NCBI GenBank assembly: GCA_028278525.1
Contig: JANQEE010000011.1
Span: 248,001-312,000 of the forward strand
Length of the DNA stretch: 64,000 nucleotides
Direction of reading: 5' to 3'
Source of the DNA: Minwuiaceae bacterium
GTDB taxonomy: Bacteria; Pseudomonadota; Alphaproteobacteria; Minwuiales; Minwuiaceae
A program made the translations under genes and the position numbers. Under the pieces are notes generated by a model. It had not been told where the DNA came from and did not search any database. It saw nothing but the letters and a program-made list of their open reading frames with translations. Shown here piece by piece: positions 17,991-26,777 of this stretch. How positions within the stretch are numbered: the stretch's first letter is position 1; each line of letters starts with the position of its first letter.

Positions 17991-19112
17991 ATGCCGGGGT
18001 ATCTCCGCGAAGCAAAACCGGCGCTGACGACGGCCATGATGATTGCCGGTGTATTGGCCGCGTCGCCCACCTTGGCCGTGGACGAAAGCACCTATGCGAC
18101 GGCCAATGCCAGTGCGGTGCCCGCTCACATTCTTCCCGCCTACAGTTCGCTCGCTGAGGCGACAGCCAAACTGAAAGATCTCTCGTCGGCAACTTGCGCG
18201 GCGCCGACATCGGATCGGCTACCGGATTTACGCGGGGCCTACAACGGCGCGATGGACGCATTCATGGGCGTACAGCATCTGCGCTTCGGCCCGGCGGAGT
18301 TTCTGCTTCGCAATCAGCGGTTCCACTATTGGCCGGACCGGCGAAACACCACCACGCGGCAACTCAGTGCGCTGATAGAAGCTCGCGATGCCTCCGCGCT
18401 GGCGCCTGAACGGATCGCCCGATCCAGCGTTGCGGTGCAAGGGCTATCGGCGATGGAGCGTCTGCTTTTCGGCGGCGCGGAGGAGGCGCTTTTCACGAAC
18501 ACCGATGAGGCCCGCTATCGCTGCGCGTTGCTGACCGCGATTGCGCGGAACCTGGATGGTATCGCCGGCGAATTGGTTCGCGGTTGGAGTGCTGAACAGG
18601 ACGCCTTTAAGGACGGATTCTTGAATCCGTCCGCTGACAATCCCTACTTCAGAAACCACGGTGAAGCGTCGCTGGAGCTTCTGAAGTCGCTGCATGGCGG
18701 GCTGCAGTTGATCGCCGAGGTCAAGCTACAGCGCCCGCTGGGTCGCTCGGCCCAGCGGGGAGGGGCCGCTGTCAAGCCGAGACTCGCCGAGTCGTGGCGG
18801 AGCCAGCGCTCGCTTCGAAATATCTGGCTCAACCTTCAGGCCTTGCGTGCGCTATATCTCGCTGCATTCGCTCCGGCAATGGAGACAGCGCAACCGAACC
18901 TGGATCGCGAGATACGCATGGCGTTCGAGGGTGTTTTGGCGGAGGCCGATGCGTATGGGCCGTCGATACGCCCCCTGCTGGAATCGAATGACGGATTGGA
19001 CAAGCTTCTCCGGCTACGCCGCGACGCCTTGTCCCTGACCAAGCTGGTGACCGGGCGACTGGCGGCGGCATTGGGCCTGCAGGTCGGTTTCAACGCGCTC
19101 GACGGTGATTGA
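17991..19112 (+). CDS. Second imelysin family protein with altered motif
   Basis: 373 residues with signal peptide (about 1-29) and an imelysin-like helical domain; YNGAMDAFMGVQHLRFGP and the C-terminal repeat fit the family. At the GxHxxE position it reads G151-L-S153-A-M-E156, so the metal-binding His is Ser. Such a divergent second copy behind the di-heme protein is a known gene order. It starts 6 bases after the previous stop and overlaps the next gene by 8 bases. Confidence 0.82.
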   Translation: MPGYLREAKPALTTAMMIAGVLAASPTLAVDESTYATANASAVPAHILPAYSSLAEATAKLKDLSSATCAAPTSDRLPDLRGAYNGAMDAFMGVQHLRFGPAEFLLRNQRFHYWPDRRNTTTRQLSALIEARDASALAPERIARSSVAVQGLSAMERLLFGGAEEALFTNTDEARYRCALLTAIARNLDGIAGELVRGWSAEQDAFKDGFLNPSADNPYFRNHGEASLELLKSLHGGLQLIAEVKLQRPLGRSAQRGGAAVKPRLAESWRSQRSLRNIWLNLQALRALYLAAFAPAMETAQPNLDREIRMAFEGVLAEADAYGPSIRPLLESNDGLDKLLRLRRDALSLTKLVTGRLAAALGLQVGFNALDGD

Positions 19113-20265
19113 GGCATTGTCTCGACTGAGCGGGGCCTTGCCAACGCGACGTCGGTTTTTTATCGGCGGCTTAGCGGCGTCGGTTGCCGCGGCCATCCCC
19201 ACCGGATCGGTCAACGCCCGTTCGCCCGGTCGGTTCTTCCTGAGTGGCGCAAAGCTTGGCGAAAGTTTCGGGGTCGCGAAACTGGGCGAAGACGGCTCGC
19301 TTCTTTGGTCGGTTCCGACCGATCAGCGCGTCCACGGTGTTCTATGGCGGCCGAATAGCCGGGATGCGGTCGCCCTGGCCAGACGGGCCGGTCGCCGCGG
19401 CGTTGTGATCGATGCAGTCACCGGCCGGATTGACCGGATGTTTGAGACCGGTCCGAACCGTCATCTGTACGGTCACGGCGTCTTTTCTACGGACGGCAAA
19501 TGGCTTTTCACGACAGAGAACGATTTCGAAGCGGGCGTTGGCGTCATCGGAGTCCGCCGCGCCGATGAAGGCTATCGTCTGACCGCTGAACTCCCAAGTT
19601 ATGGCGTCGGTCCGCACGAACTGCGGTGGTATATGCCCGGCCGGATCCTGGCAGTCGCCAATGGCGGTATTCGCACGCATCCGGAAACCGGGCGCGCCAA
19701 GCTCAATCTGGCGGAGATGGCACCGTCGCTCTGTTACATCGATGTCCGGTCAGGCGGCTTGATTAAGCGGCAATCACTCCCAGGCGACTTGCATCGATTG
19801 AGCATTCGTCATCTGGCGGTGAACGATGGCTGCGAAGTCGTGGTCGCAATGCAATACGAAGGTGATCGGGGCCATCGTGTGCCTTTGGTTGCCATCGATC
19901 GTGGCATGTCGGGCCTTACGCCGTTGCAGGCCCCGGCATCGGTTCTGGGCGCGATGCGTCACTATTGCGGCAGTGTCGTCCTTGACGCTGCCGGTGCAAT
20001 TGCCGCCGTTTCCTGCCCGCGGGGAAACCTCGTCACCTTCTGGTCGGTGCCCGGCGGCAGACTGATGGACACCATGGCGCTGCCGGATGGCTGTGGGGTG
20101 GCTTCGGCCGGGACTGCGCGTTTTCTCATCACGGGCGGAACGGGCGCTGTTTGCCTTGTTAATCTAAGGGACGGCCAGCGGCGGTACTTGGGTGCGGCTC
20201 AGGGTTCCTACCCTCAGTGGGACAACCATCTATCGGTCGGCGGCGGTCACTTAACCGAGTCTTAA
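19105..20265 (+). CDS. DUF1513 family beta-propeller-like protein with Tat signal
   Basis: 386 residues. The N-terminus has a twin-arginine signal, PTRRRFFIGGLAASVAAA (about 13-30), so it is exported folded. The body contains repeated WD/propeller-like strands (HGVLWRPNSRDAVALARR, GHGVFSTDGKWLFTTEND, GVGPHELRWYMPG), typical of DUF1513. It is the last gene of the imelysin operon, and GTG 19105 overlaps the upstream stop. Molecular function is unknown; association with iron genes is from context. Confidence 0.85.
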   Translation: MIEALSRLSGALPTRRRFFIGGLAASVAAAIPTGSVNARSPGRFFLSGAKLGESFGVAKLGEDGSLLWSVPTDQRVHGVLWRPNSRDAVALARRAGRRGVVIDAVTGRIDRMFETGPNRHLYGHGVFSTDGKWLFTTENDFEAGVGVIGVRRADEGYRLTAELPSYGVGPHELRWYMPGRILAVANGGIRTHPETGRAKLNLAEMAPSLCYIDVRSGGLIKRQSLPGDLHRLSIRHLAVNDGCEVVVAMQYEGDRGHRVPLVAIDRGMSGLTPLQAPASVLGAMRHYCGSVVLDAAGAIAAVSCPRGNLVTFWSVPGGRLMDTMALPDGCGVASAGTARFLITGGTGAVCLVNLRDGQRRYLGAAQGSYPQWDNHLSVGGGHLTES

Positions 20266-20316
20266 GTCTGTCCGCCCAGATTCTCTCGGAGCAGGTATTG
20301 TCCGGGGGATAGTCCG

Positions 20317-20724
20317 ATGAATATGGCGGCAAATATCGATCGCGGGCACGATCGGAAATCGGCCGAAAGCGAGCATTCCGGCGTGGCCGATGCGATTCTG
20401 GCAAAGCTCCCCTCGGATGTACGCCAGACGCTCGGTCCGGATCAGATTGCCGCTCTCCGCAGGGCCGCGAACGACGTTTCCTGGTCTTCCCACCCGGTGA
20501 ATATCAGGCTAACCATACCGACAATATTTAACAGATATTACCTGGTGATCCTCGGCGGCTCGGAGCGGCGCGATAAAGAACGGATTACCGCCGAACGCCG
20601 CCGGCACCCGTTACCCACACTCTCCAACATACTGTTTTTACTCGGTTTTGGCGGACTTGCCGTTTATTTCAGCTCGGTGCTGATCGCAATGTTCGCCAGT
20701 CTGGTACTTCCACTCTTCGACTGA
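20317..20724 (+). CDS. Small single-span membrane protein of unknown function
   Basis: 135 residues. A soluble N-terminal half contains SSHPVNIRLTIPTIFNRYY, an ERRDKERITAERRRHPL basic-acidic stretch follows, and one hydrophobic helix (about 106-133) ends the protein. I have seen similar HPV-x-RL...ERRRHPL proteins in related bacteria but know no function. ATG 20317 is the first start in frame, with no strong ribosome site nearby. It lies 51 bases after the iron operon and could be read from it. Confidence 0.65.
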   Translation: MNMAANIDRGHDRKSAESEHSGVADAILAKLPSDVRQTLGPDQIAALRRAANDVSWSSHPVNIRLTIPTIFNRYYLVILGGSERRDKERITAERRRHPLPTLSNILFLLGFGGLAVYFSSVLIAMFASLVLPLFD

Positions 20725-20848
20725 AGTCTGGATCGAGCGCCGAACATCCGACGCCCAGCGGCAATAACCGAAATCGCGCTCTATTTGCTGAATATTAACG
20801 CGGTTGGAGCATCTTTGAGCGCTCGTTTGTTCTTTATTGTAAAGCGTT

Positions 20849-21076
20849 ATGCGTCACAAAATCGGTCTCAAAAATCAACTGGCTGCTCAGCCTGTTCGGA
20901 TTTCCGGGCGCCCGCCGCGTTCGGCTGCGGAAGTCGCGTCGTTGCTGGCGCAACCTCAAGACAGGCTTGTCAGTTCGGTGGGCGACGGCGACGAACGGCG
21001 CTGGCGGCTCTACGGTTTGGCCGGCGCGCTGCTGGTAATCTCCACGCTGATTGGGGTGTTCTTCCTTTCGGGCTGA
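20849..21076 (+). CDS. Possible tail-anchored small protein
   Basis: A 75-residue frame with a proline/arginine-rich N-terminus and one hydrophobic helix at the very end (LYGLAGALLVISTLIGVFFLSG). The helix is a sensible membrane anchor, which is why I list it. There is no good ribosome-binding site and other frames overlap, so it may not be a gene. Confidence 0.35.
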   Translation: MRHKIGLKNQLAAQPVRISGRPPRSAAEVASLLAQPQDRLVSSVGDGDERRWRLYGLAGALLVISTLIGVFFLSG

Positions 21077-21095
21077 CCGCACGGGCCACTGGCTC

Positions 21096-21878
21096 TCATT
21101 CCCGCTCCAGGTTTCTAACCTGATCGACGAACGCCGAAACCGGTATGGCGGCGCCGATATGGCGTCCGCCGCGGTTTAGCGTGGCGATGTGCATCGCGAT
21201 GATCGAGTAAACCTTGTCCCGCCGCATCAACACGGGCGAACCGGAATCGCCGCGGGTCGCGTCGCATTCATGGAGAACAAGACCGCCTATCGCGGCGTCC
21301 TCGATCAGGTCGCAGTCCTCATGCAGAGTCAGGATATGCGCTTTGTCCTGGCTGTATCCGGCTTGCAGAAAACGGATGCCGGGTTGCCTAAGCGCTGCCG
21401 GATCGACGCTTTCCAACTGAAACAGCGGCACGGTACCCAACTCCTCTCCCAGCCTCTTAGCGAGTACCAGCAGCGCCCAATCGTTCCGCGGATTTCTGCG
21501 GGTCGCGTCCGGACTGGCCGATGTGTCGGGTTGCGGCAGACGGTAAGCGTTGATCGTCGAATGCGCCAGGAAGGCGCCGCGGCGATAGCCGGCAACGAAG
21601 TGCAGGGACCGGGATGGCAGCCAGCGCCGGGTCTTGTTGTTCCACAGGCAGTGCGCCGCGGTAAGAACCAGGGCCGGGGCGATTAACGTCCCGGTACAAA
21701 AGCCGCCTGTGGTCTTGTTGACGCGGCCGATGGCGCGCCAGGGCAGACGATCGGTTTCGACCAGGACCCGGTCGTCGTTGCCCTTGATACCCGGCAGTTG
21801 CTTGGCTTGGCTTAATCCCGGCGTCGGACTGGTCGCCAATAACGCGAGGGCCAGAACCAGCAGCACGAAAATCGGCAT
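21096..21878 (-). CDS. Secreted trypsin-like serine protease
   Basis: About 260 residues with a signal peptide (MPIFVLLVLALALLATSPTPGLSQ) and a chymotrypsin-fold domain. The catalytic triad is complete: H76 in LTAAHC, D133 in NDWALL and S212 in GDSGSP. Paired cysteines suggest disulfides in the periplasm or outside. The reading frame is open up to a TTG at 21962, but the first ATG at 21878 begins a clean signal peptide. The start is uncertain because no ribosome site is obvious. Confidence 0.85.
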   Translation of the reverse strand: MPIFVLLVLALALLATSPTPGLSQAKQLPGIKGNDDRVLVETDRLPWRAIGRVNKTTGGFCTGTLIAPALVLTAAHCLWNNKTRRWLPSRSLHFVAGYRRGAFLAHSTINAYRLPQPDTSASPDATRRNPRNDWALLVLAKRLGEELGTVPLFQLESVDPAALRQPGIRFLQAGYSQDKAHILTLHEDCDLIEDAAIGGLVLHECDATRGDSGSPVLMRRDKVYSIIAMHIATLNRGGRHIGAAIPVSAFVDQVRNLERE

Positions 21879-21960
21879 GGCGTGACGGTGACCGCGAACC
21901 GTTTGGGAAGATCGATTGTCGGCTCGATCATACCGGCCGGCCGGCGCGTTACCTAATGCC

Positions 21961-22002
21961 AAAAAGGGTTCGACCCGCGCCTTCAGGGGAGGACGCGGGT
22001 CG
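21961..22002 (-). terminator. Intrinsic terminator after the SleB-type gene
   Basis: CGACCCGCG (21971-21979) and CGCGGGTCG (21994-22002) form a perfect 9-bp stem with a 14-base loop, 24 bases past the stop at 22027. On the minus strand a run of five T (21965-21961) follows after five intervening bases. TCGGTTTTT lies on the other side, so it could also work in reverse. Confidence 0.6.
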
Positions 22003-22026
22003 TCGGTTTTTCGTTACAAGAGAGAC

Positions 22027-22626
22027 TTAGAACCGGGAAGCCACGCTCATGTAGCTGGCCAGCGACGTGTCGGCCGGGCGCTCGGCGTTGCGGCGGTAGA
22101 AGATGTGCCGGCCGATCTTCGGGCCACGCTCGAAAGTCAGCCGCCAGTACGGGGCGACGTAGTCGGCGTGGTACCACAGCGAACCCTCGGTGGCGTCGCG
22201 GGCGAAGCCGAAATAGACCAGAAACGCCAGCGCCTTGCTCTGGTTCCAGGCCCGGACGTCGCGCGGGCGGTCGCTGCGACCGTCACACCACCAGGTGAAC
22301 TGGCACCGGTAGCGGCGCTCGCCACCCTGGCGGACCACGTCGCAGACCGTCTTGGGGAAGCGGGCGTCGTTGACGCGGTTCATCGTCACGTTGGCGACGG
22401 CGAACTTGCCAAGCTCCGGTTCGCCACGCGCTTCGTGGTAGATGTTCAGCGCCAGGCAGTGCAGCTCGTCCTCGACGTTCAGGTCGTCCTCGAACTTGAC
22501 CTCGGCCGAGGCCGGGCTGAGGGCGAAAAGCATGGCAGCCACAAAGACGATCGACGTTGCGATCTGTGCGACCGGCAGTGCCGGGCGGCTGATGAAGAGG
22601 CTCTTGATTGCCATGTATTTGTTCAT
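22027..22626 (-). CDS. Cell wall hydrolase, SleB family
   Basis: 199 residues: a membrane or signal helix (about 20-41, ending SPASA) and a SleB hydrolase domain. The active Glu is probably E65 in LALNIYHEARGEP, followed by FAVANVTMNRVNDARFPKTVCDVV and CQFTWWCDG, all typical. Family members cleave peptidoglycan as lytic transglycosylase-like enzymes. ATG at 22626; an alternative ATG is four codons in. Confidence 0.9.
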   Translation of the reverse strand: MNKYMAIKSLFISRPALPVAQIATSIVFVAAMLFALSPASAEVKFEDDLNVEDELHCLALNIYHEARGEPELGKFAVANVTMNRVNDARFPKTVCDVVRQGGERRYRCQFTWWCDGRSDRPRDVRAWNQSKALAFLVYFGFARDATEGSLWYHADYVAPYWRLTFERGPKIGRHIFYRRNAERPADTSLASYMSVASRF

Positions 22627-23012
22627 TGCTCAAATACCTGTCGTTGAACCCTGTTGAGGCCCGGTGGGTTGATGCCACCGTGGCCGGGTGTTTAATCAGT
22701 TGTTAAGAGATTGGGCAATTTTAGAGAAAATGTCAATATAAATTCAGATAAAATTGTCTTCATTCCTATCTATATTTACTATTTCAACAATTTAATTAAC
22801 CAAACAACTCAAAGGAAAGCAACGAAAGAAGTTAATGTTTACTATTTTGCGTTCACCATTATAGGGTCGTATCTATCTGCCATGATCTCGCCATAATCGA
22901 GTCGCATTTACCTTGTTTGCGAGAAAATTTACCGGATTTCGACTGACAATTGAGGCGGGGCTGCCACAATTGGTCGGGGGCGCCGGCGTCCCTGGCCGGG
23001 ATCTGGGTTTCG
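22627..23012. other. AT-rich intergenic region
   Basis: About 390 bases lie between two minus-strand genes. Bases 22690-22930 are strongly AT-rich against the GC-rich surroundings, with A- and T-tracts (for example around 22735-22830). I see no gene, tRNA or clear terminator. It must contain the promoter of the SleB-type gene. It may be a nucleoid-protein binding region or a scar of transferred DNA. Confidence 0.5.
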
Positions 23013-23831
23013 CTACCGGCCGGGCCGGCGCGGCCCGGTGCGGACGTCGAATTCACCCCGATTAAGGCCGGACATCAGCTCGACAGCCTCATCCGTCACC
23101 AGCAGGTCCAGGAAAAGGGTCCGTTCCAGTGCCAGAAGCTCTGCGGAGGCCGGCGGCGCGCTACTGCGGATTAGCCGCTTTATGTGGGCAATGGCCTTGG
23201 GCGGTTTGGCTGCCAGCTCGCCGGCCAGCGCCAGGGCCCGGTCGACGGCGTTACCGGCGACTGTCTCGTGCACCAGACCGATTTCCTGGGCTTCTCGGGG
23301 GCCGACCGCGCGCGCCAGCAGGCAAAGCTCCAGGGCCTTAGCGCCGCCCAGCAGCCGGGCCAGCTTAACCGTCCCGCCGGCGCCCGGCAGAATGCCAAGG
23401 TTCACTTCGATCGGGCCAAGGCTGTAACCGCCCTCGGCGGCGATCCGGAAGTCGCAGGCCAGAGAGAACTCCAGACCGCCGCCCATGCAGAAGCCGTTGA
23501 TGGCGGCTATCATCGGTTTCGCGCTGTTTTCCATCCGATCGAACAGCCGGTCGATATCCCGTTCCGGGATAAGCCGGTCGTCGCTGAAGGCGATGTTCCT
23601 TTCGCGCAGGTCGTGCGCCATCTTTTCCAGATCCCGCACGTCGTAGTGACGGATGAACACGCCATCGACGCCGCCGGTAAAGACCACGGCACGCACGGCG
23701 TCGTCCGCTTCCAGCGTCTCCACCACGCCGCCCAGCTCCTCCAGGGTCTGGGCGTTCATGAAGCCTTCCGGCGGATTGCTGATCGTCACCAGCGCGACGC
23801 TGTCGTCGATACGAACGGTAAGTTGCGGCAT
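23013..23831 (-). CDS. Enoyl-CoA hydratase/isomerase family protein
   Basis: A 272-residue crotonase-fold protein. The oxyanion-hole region AAINGFCMGGGLEFSLACDFRIAA is intact. The second acidic position is present in GPIEVNLGILPGAGGTVKLARL. The first catalytic Glu of classical hydratases may correspond to the E in GGGLEFSL. The substrate cannot be assigned. ATG 23831 begins a normal N-terminus (MPQLTVRIDDSVALVTI). It is followed on the same strand by nothing close. Confidence 0.85.
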   Translation of the reverse strand: MPQLTVRIDDSVALVTISNPPEGFMNAQTLEELGGVVETLEADDAVRAVVFTGGVDGVFIRHYDVRDLEKMAHDLRERNIAFSDDRLIPERDIDRLFDRMENSAKPMIAAINGFCMGGGLEFSLACDFRIAAEGGYSLGPIEVNLGILPGAGGTVKLARLLGGAKALELCLLARAVGPREAQEIGLVHETVAGNAVDRALALAGELAAKPPKAIAHIKRLIRSSAPPASAELLALERTLFLDLLVTDEAVELMSGLNRGEFDVRTGPRRPGR

Positions 23832-23863
23832 GTGCCGTCTCCCCTGCCTTTATGGTCGGATCT

Positions 23864-25129
23864 TCAGAAGCGATCCGGTTTGTACGGCGCTGCGTTTATG
23901 GAGGTCGGTCGGCCCGTCGCCATCTCTGCGATCATTCTGCCGGATACCGCCGCCAGAGTAAGCCCCAGATGGCCATGGCCGAATGCCAGGAACACGTTGC
24001 GGAACCGGGGGCTGGCTCCGATCACCGGCAACGAATCCGGCATCGACGGCCGGAAGCCCATCCAGCGTTCCGCGCCACCGTCGTTGAGGCCCGGCAATAT
24101 ACGCTTTGCGTGTTGGAGTATCACGTCCGCCCGGCGCCAGTTCGGTGGCGCGGCCAGGCCGCCCAGTTCGACCGTGCCGGCCAGCCGCAGGCCGTCGTCC
24201 ATCGTGGTGCTGACGAAGCCGGACTCGCCGTGGCAGACGGGCATACGCAGGTCCAGGCCCGGGTCGGGCAGCATCACGTGATAGCCGCGTTCCGTGTCCA
24301 GCGGGACTTTCGCGCCGAGCTGGGCGGCCAGCGGTTTGGAGTGAGCCCCGGCGGCAATGACTACCAGGTCGTCGGGCTCGAGTTCGAACGCGCCCACGTC
24401 GCTGTTGATCCGCTCAGGCCCGCTGGCGCCGACATCGAAGCCGTTTACTGTCGCTTGGCGTAACTCGCCGCCCTGGCGCTGAAATGCCTCGGCCAGCGAC
24501 TGGCTCAGGGCCAGCGGACTGGTGACCCAGGAATAGTCCGAGAAATGAACCGCATGGCGTATTGTCGGCGCCAGTCGCGGCTCCATCTGCCGTACCTCCT
24601 CCGCCGGCAGCACGTCGAAGTTCACGCCGCGGCGGCGTTTCAAAGCCAGCGATTCGCTGGCTGCGGCGAAGGCTTCATCGCTTTCGTAAACCGTCAGCCA
24701 ACCGCCGCGGCGCACCAGTGATGTCGAGCCCGCCATTTCCATCAGCGGCAAGTAGGCGTCCAGCGCCGGCTGGCAAATCTCGCGCAAAGCGATGGAGATC
24801 TCCTCCACCCGCTGCGGTCGGCTGGCGGCCAGGAACCGCAGCAGCCATGGTGTCAACCGCGGCATGTACGGCCAGCGGATCGATAGTGGCGCCAGATCGT
24901 CGAGCAGCATCCGTGGCACTTGGCGCAGGGTGCCAACCGTTGCTACCGGTTCGACCGACGACACGGCGATAACGCCCGCATTGCCGTAGGATGCGCCTTT
25001 ACCTGGTGCATCGCGGTCGATCAGGCGTACGTGGAAGCCCGCGCGCTGCAGGTACAAAGCGCAACTCAATCCAACCAGCCCGGCGCCGATTACCGTGGCC
25101 TGTCGGGTGCGGGGGAATGCTGCGGACAT
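23864..25129 (-). CDS. FAD-dependent D-amino acid dehydrogenase-like oxidoreductase
   Basis: A 421-residue DAO-family flavoprotein. The dinucleotide motif ATVIGAGLVGLSCALYLQRAGFHVRLIDRD is at residues 10-40. The C-terminal DAO signature WMGFRPSMPDSLPVIGASPRFRNVFLAFGHGHLGLTLA contacts FAD. It resembles DadA or a proline/hydroxyproline-type deaminase. The substrate is not readable. The frame extends to 25300, but ATG 25129 sits 10 codons before the FAD motif. It diverges from phoR and lies 32 bases upstream of the enoyl-CoA hydratase gene, so the two may be co-transcribed. Confidence 0.87.
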   Translation of the reverse strand: MSAAFPRTRQATVIGAGLVGLSCALYLQRAGFHVRLIDRDAPGKGASYGNAGVIAVSSVEPVATVGTLRQVPRMLLDDLAPLSIRWPYMPRLTPWLLRFLAASRPQRVEEISIALREICQPALDAYLPLMEMAGSTSLVRRGGWLTVYESDEAFAAASESLALKRRRGVNFDVLPAEEVRQMEPRLAPTIRHAVHFSDYSWVTSPLALSQSLAEAFQRQGGELRQATVNGFDVGASGPERINSDVGAFELEPDDLVVIAAGAHSKPLAAQLGAKVPLDTERGYHVMLPDPGLDLRMPVCHGESGFVSTTMDDGLRLAGTVELGGLAAPPNWRRADVILQHAKRILPGLNDGGAERWMGFRPSMPDSLPVIGASPRFRNVFLAFGHGHLGLTLAAVSGRMIAEMATGRPTSINAAPYKPDRF

Positions 25130-25257
25130 GCGCCGAGTATGCCCGGAACCGGCTGACTGGCAAGAGGCCGCCGCCCGATTCCAAAAGCGGCTTGACGTGG
25201 ATCGTTCCCTGGGCCTTCCTGGCGCCGTCGGGATGGCCCCGGGGGATTTCGTCGATA

Positions 25258-26643
25258 GTGCGCCAGCAACTCTCTTTCGTCGGCTACGTAGTCTTGGCAT
25301 TGGTTATCGTCGCGCCTTTTTGGGCGATTCTGCTGGGCTTGGCGACCATGGGGCGGATTGATGTTGAAGCCGCGGTCGCGTCGGCCTGTTCCGCTCTTGT
25401 CGGTGCACTACTGGTGGCCCGGTGGATCATGACGATCCAGGCGACGGCAGCGGCATGGGCGGGAAGCTTGTCGGCCGGCCGGGAGCCGCCGACCACTAGA
25501 TTGCCTGGTGGCCCAGTGTCGGAGGTACTGGAAACGTCCCTGCTGCGGCTGCACCGGGCCATGGCCGCGGAGAGGGCGGATATCGCGACGGAGTCGGCCA
25601 ATGCCGAGCGCATTCTGGATCGGCTTCCCGACCCGCTTCTGACATTGGATGCGGCGGGGCGAATCGGCGGCGCCAACAAGGCCGCCGAAGAGTTCTGGGG
25701 CGAGGGGTTGGTCGGCCGGCATCTGGCCATGGCTATTCGCCACCCGATGTTGTTGACTACCGCTGAATCGGTACTGCGCGGCGAACTGGAATCGGCCGAA
25801 GTGGAGTTTCGAGAAGCGGCGCCGCTGGAACGGTGGTTGCAGGCGCGCATCTTCTCCGTCGCGAACACCGGCCCCGGCGGTCCTGCTGCGGTTCTCGCTC
25901 TCTACGATCTGACGGCGGTCAAGAAGGCTGAGGGGATGCGCGCCGACTTCGTCGCGAACGTCAGCCACGAATTGAGAACGCCGCTCGCCACCCTGATCGG
26001 GTTCATCGAAACTCTGACCGGCCCGGCCCGTGACGACGCGGCCGCACGGCAACGCTTTCTCGACATCATGGACAGTCAGGCACAGCGGATGGCCCGTTTG
26101 ATCGAGGATCTTTTGTCGCTATCGCGGATCGAGATGCACGAGCATACCGCGCCGGATGGCCGGCTGGAGGTCGGCCCTTTGCTCGACAGCGTCGCCACCA
26201 TGTTGCAGATGGCGGCAGCGGAAAAGAATATCAAAATCAGGGTGGACGCAGCCGGGCTGCCGCCGGTTGTCGGCGAACCCGACGAACTGACCGAGGTATT
26301 CCAGAATCTGGTGGAAAACGCGATCAAGTACAGCCACCCGGACACCGAGGTTACCGTGGTCGGCCGGCGAGAAGGCGACCGGCTGGGGATTGTCGTTGCC
26401 GACCAGGGTGTTGGCATCCCGAACGACCACATCCCACGCCTGACGGAGCGCTTTTACCGGGTCGACAAGGCGCGCAGCCGGGACCTGGGCGGCACCGGGC
26501 TGGGGCTTGCGATCGTTAAGCATATCGTCAGCCGGCATCGCGGATCGCTGGCCATCGAATCCGAAATCGGGGTTGGCAGCCGTTTTACCGTCTATCTTCC
26601 GGTAGACCCGGGTTCCGGCGGTGAGGCCGAGGTATCCGGATGA
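25258..26643 (+). CDS. phoR: Phosphate regulon sensor histidine kinase
   Basis: About 461 residues: two membrane helices (about 8-28 and 38-57), a PAS domain (about 118-225, RILDRLPDPLLTLDAAGRI), the H box with H237 in NVSHELRTPLATL, and the ATP-binding boxes NLVENAIKYS, DQGVGI and GGTGLGLAIVKHI. PhoR phosphorylates PhoB when phosphate is low. GTG 25258 gives the membrane segment directly after the start. The frame is open upstream to 24991, overlapping the divergent gene, so the start is uncertain. It heads the pst operon. Confidence 0.92.
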   Translation: MRQQLSFVGYVVLALVIVAPFWAILLGLATMGRIDVEAAVASACSALVGALLVARWIMTIQATAAAWAGSLSAGREPPTTRLPGGPVSEVLETSLLRLHRAMAAERADIATESANAERILDRLPDPLLTLDAAGRIGGANKAAEEFWGEGLVGRHLAMAIRHPMLLTTAESVLRGELESAEVEFREAAPLERWLQARIFSVANTGPGGPAAVLALYDLTAVKKAEGMRADFVANVSHELRTPLATLIGFIETLTGPARDDAAARQRFLDIMDSQAQRMARLIEDLLSLSRIEMHEHTAPDGRLEVGPLLDSVATMLQMAAAEKNIKIRVDAAGLPPVVGEPDELTEVFQNLVENAIKYSHPDTEVTVVGRREGDRLGIVVADQGVGIPNDHIPRLTERFYRVDKARSRDLGGTGLGLAIVKHIVSRHRGSLAIESEIGVGSRFTVYLPVDPGSGGEAEVSG

Positions 26644-26687
26644 CTGTAATCGTACTGTCACATTACTGACTTATTAGAGTCACCGGT
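26644..26687 (+). promoter_or_regulatory. PhoB box array, four tandem 11-bp units
   Basis: Units begin at 26644 (CTGTAAT CGTA), 26655 (CTGTCAC ATTA), 26666 (CTGACTT ATTA) and 26677 (GAGTCAC CGGT), each exactly 11 bases apart. This matches the known CTGTCAT-plus-4 repeat of PhoB sites; two units make one box. The array starts directly after the phoR stop and stands 90 bases before pstS. The central two units are the best matches, and the outer ones are weaker. Confidence 0.7.
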
Positions 26688-26777
26688 CGCACCTACGACT
26701 GTGGAGTGATCGGTATCGAAATCTTAAGCGATCCCGAAATCGACAATCTAAACGTTGGACCGACTGGAGGTCGCCAC

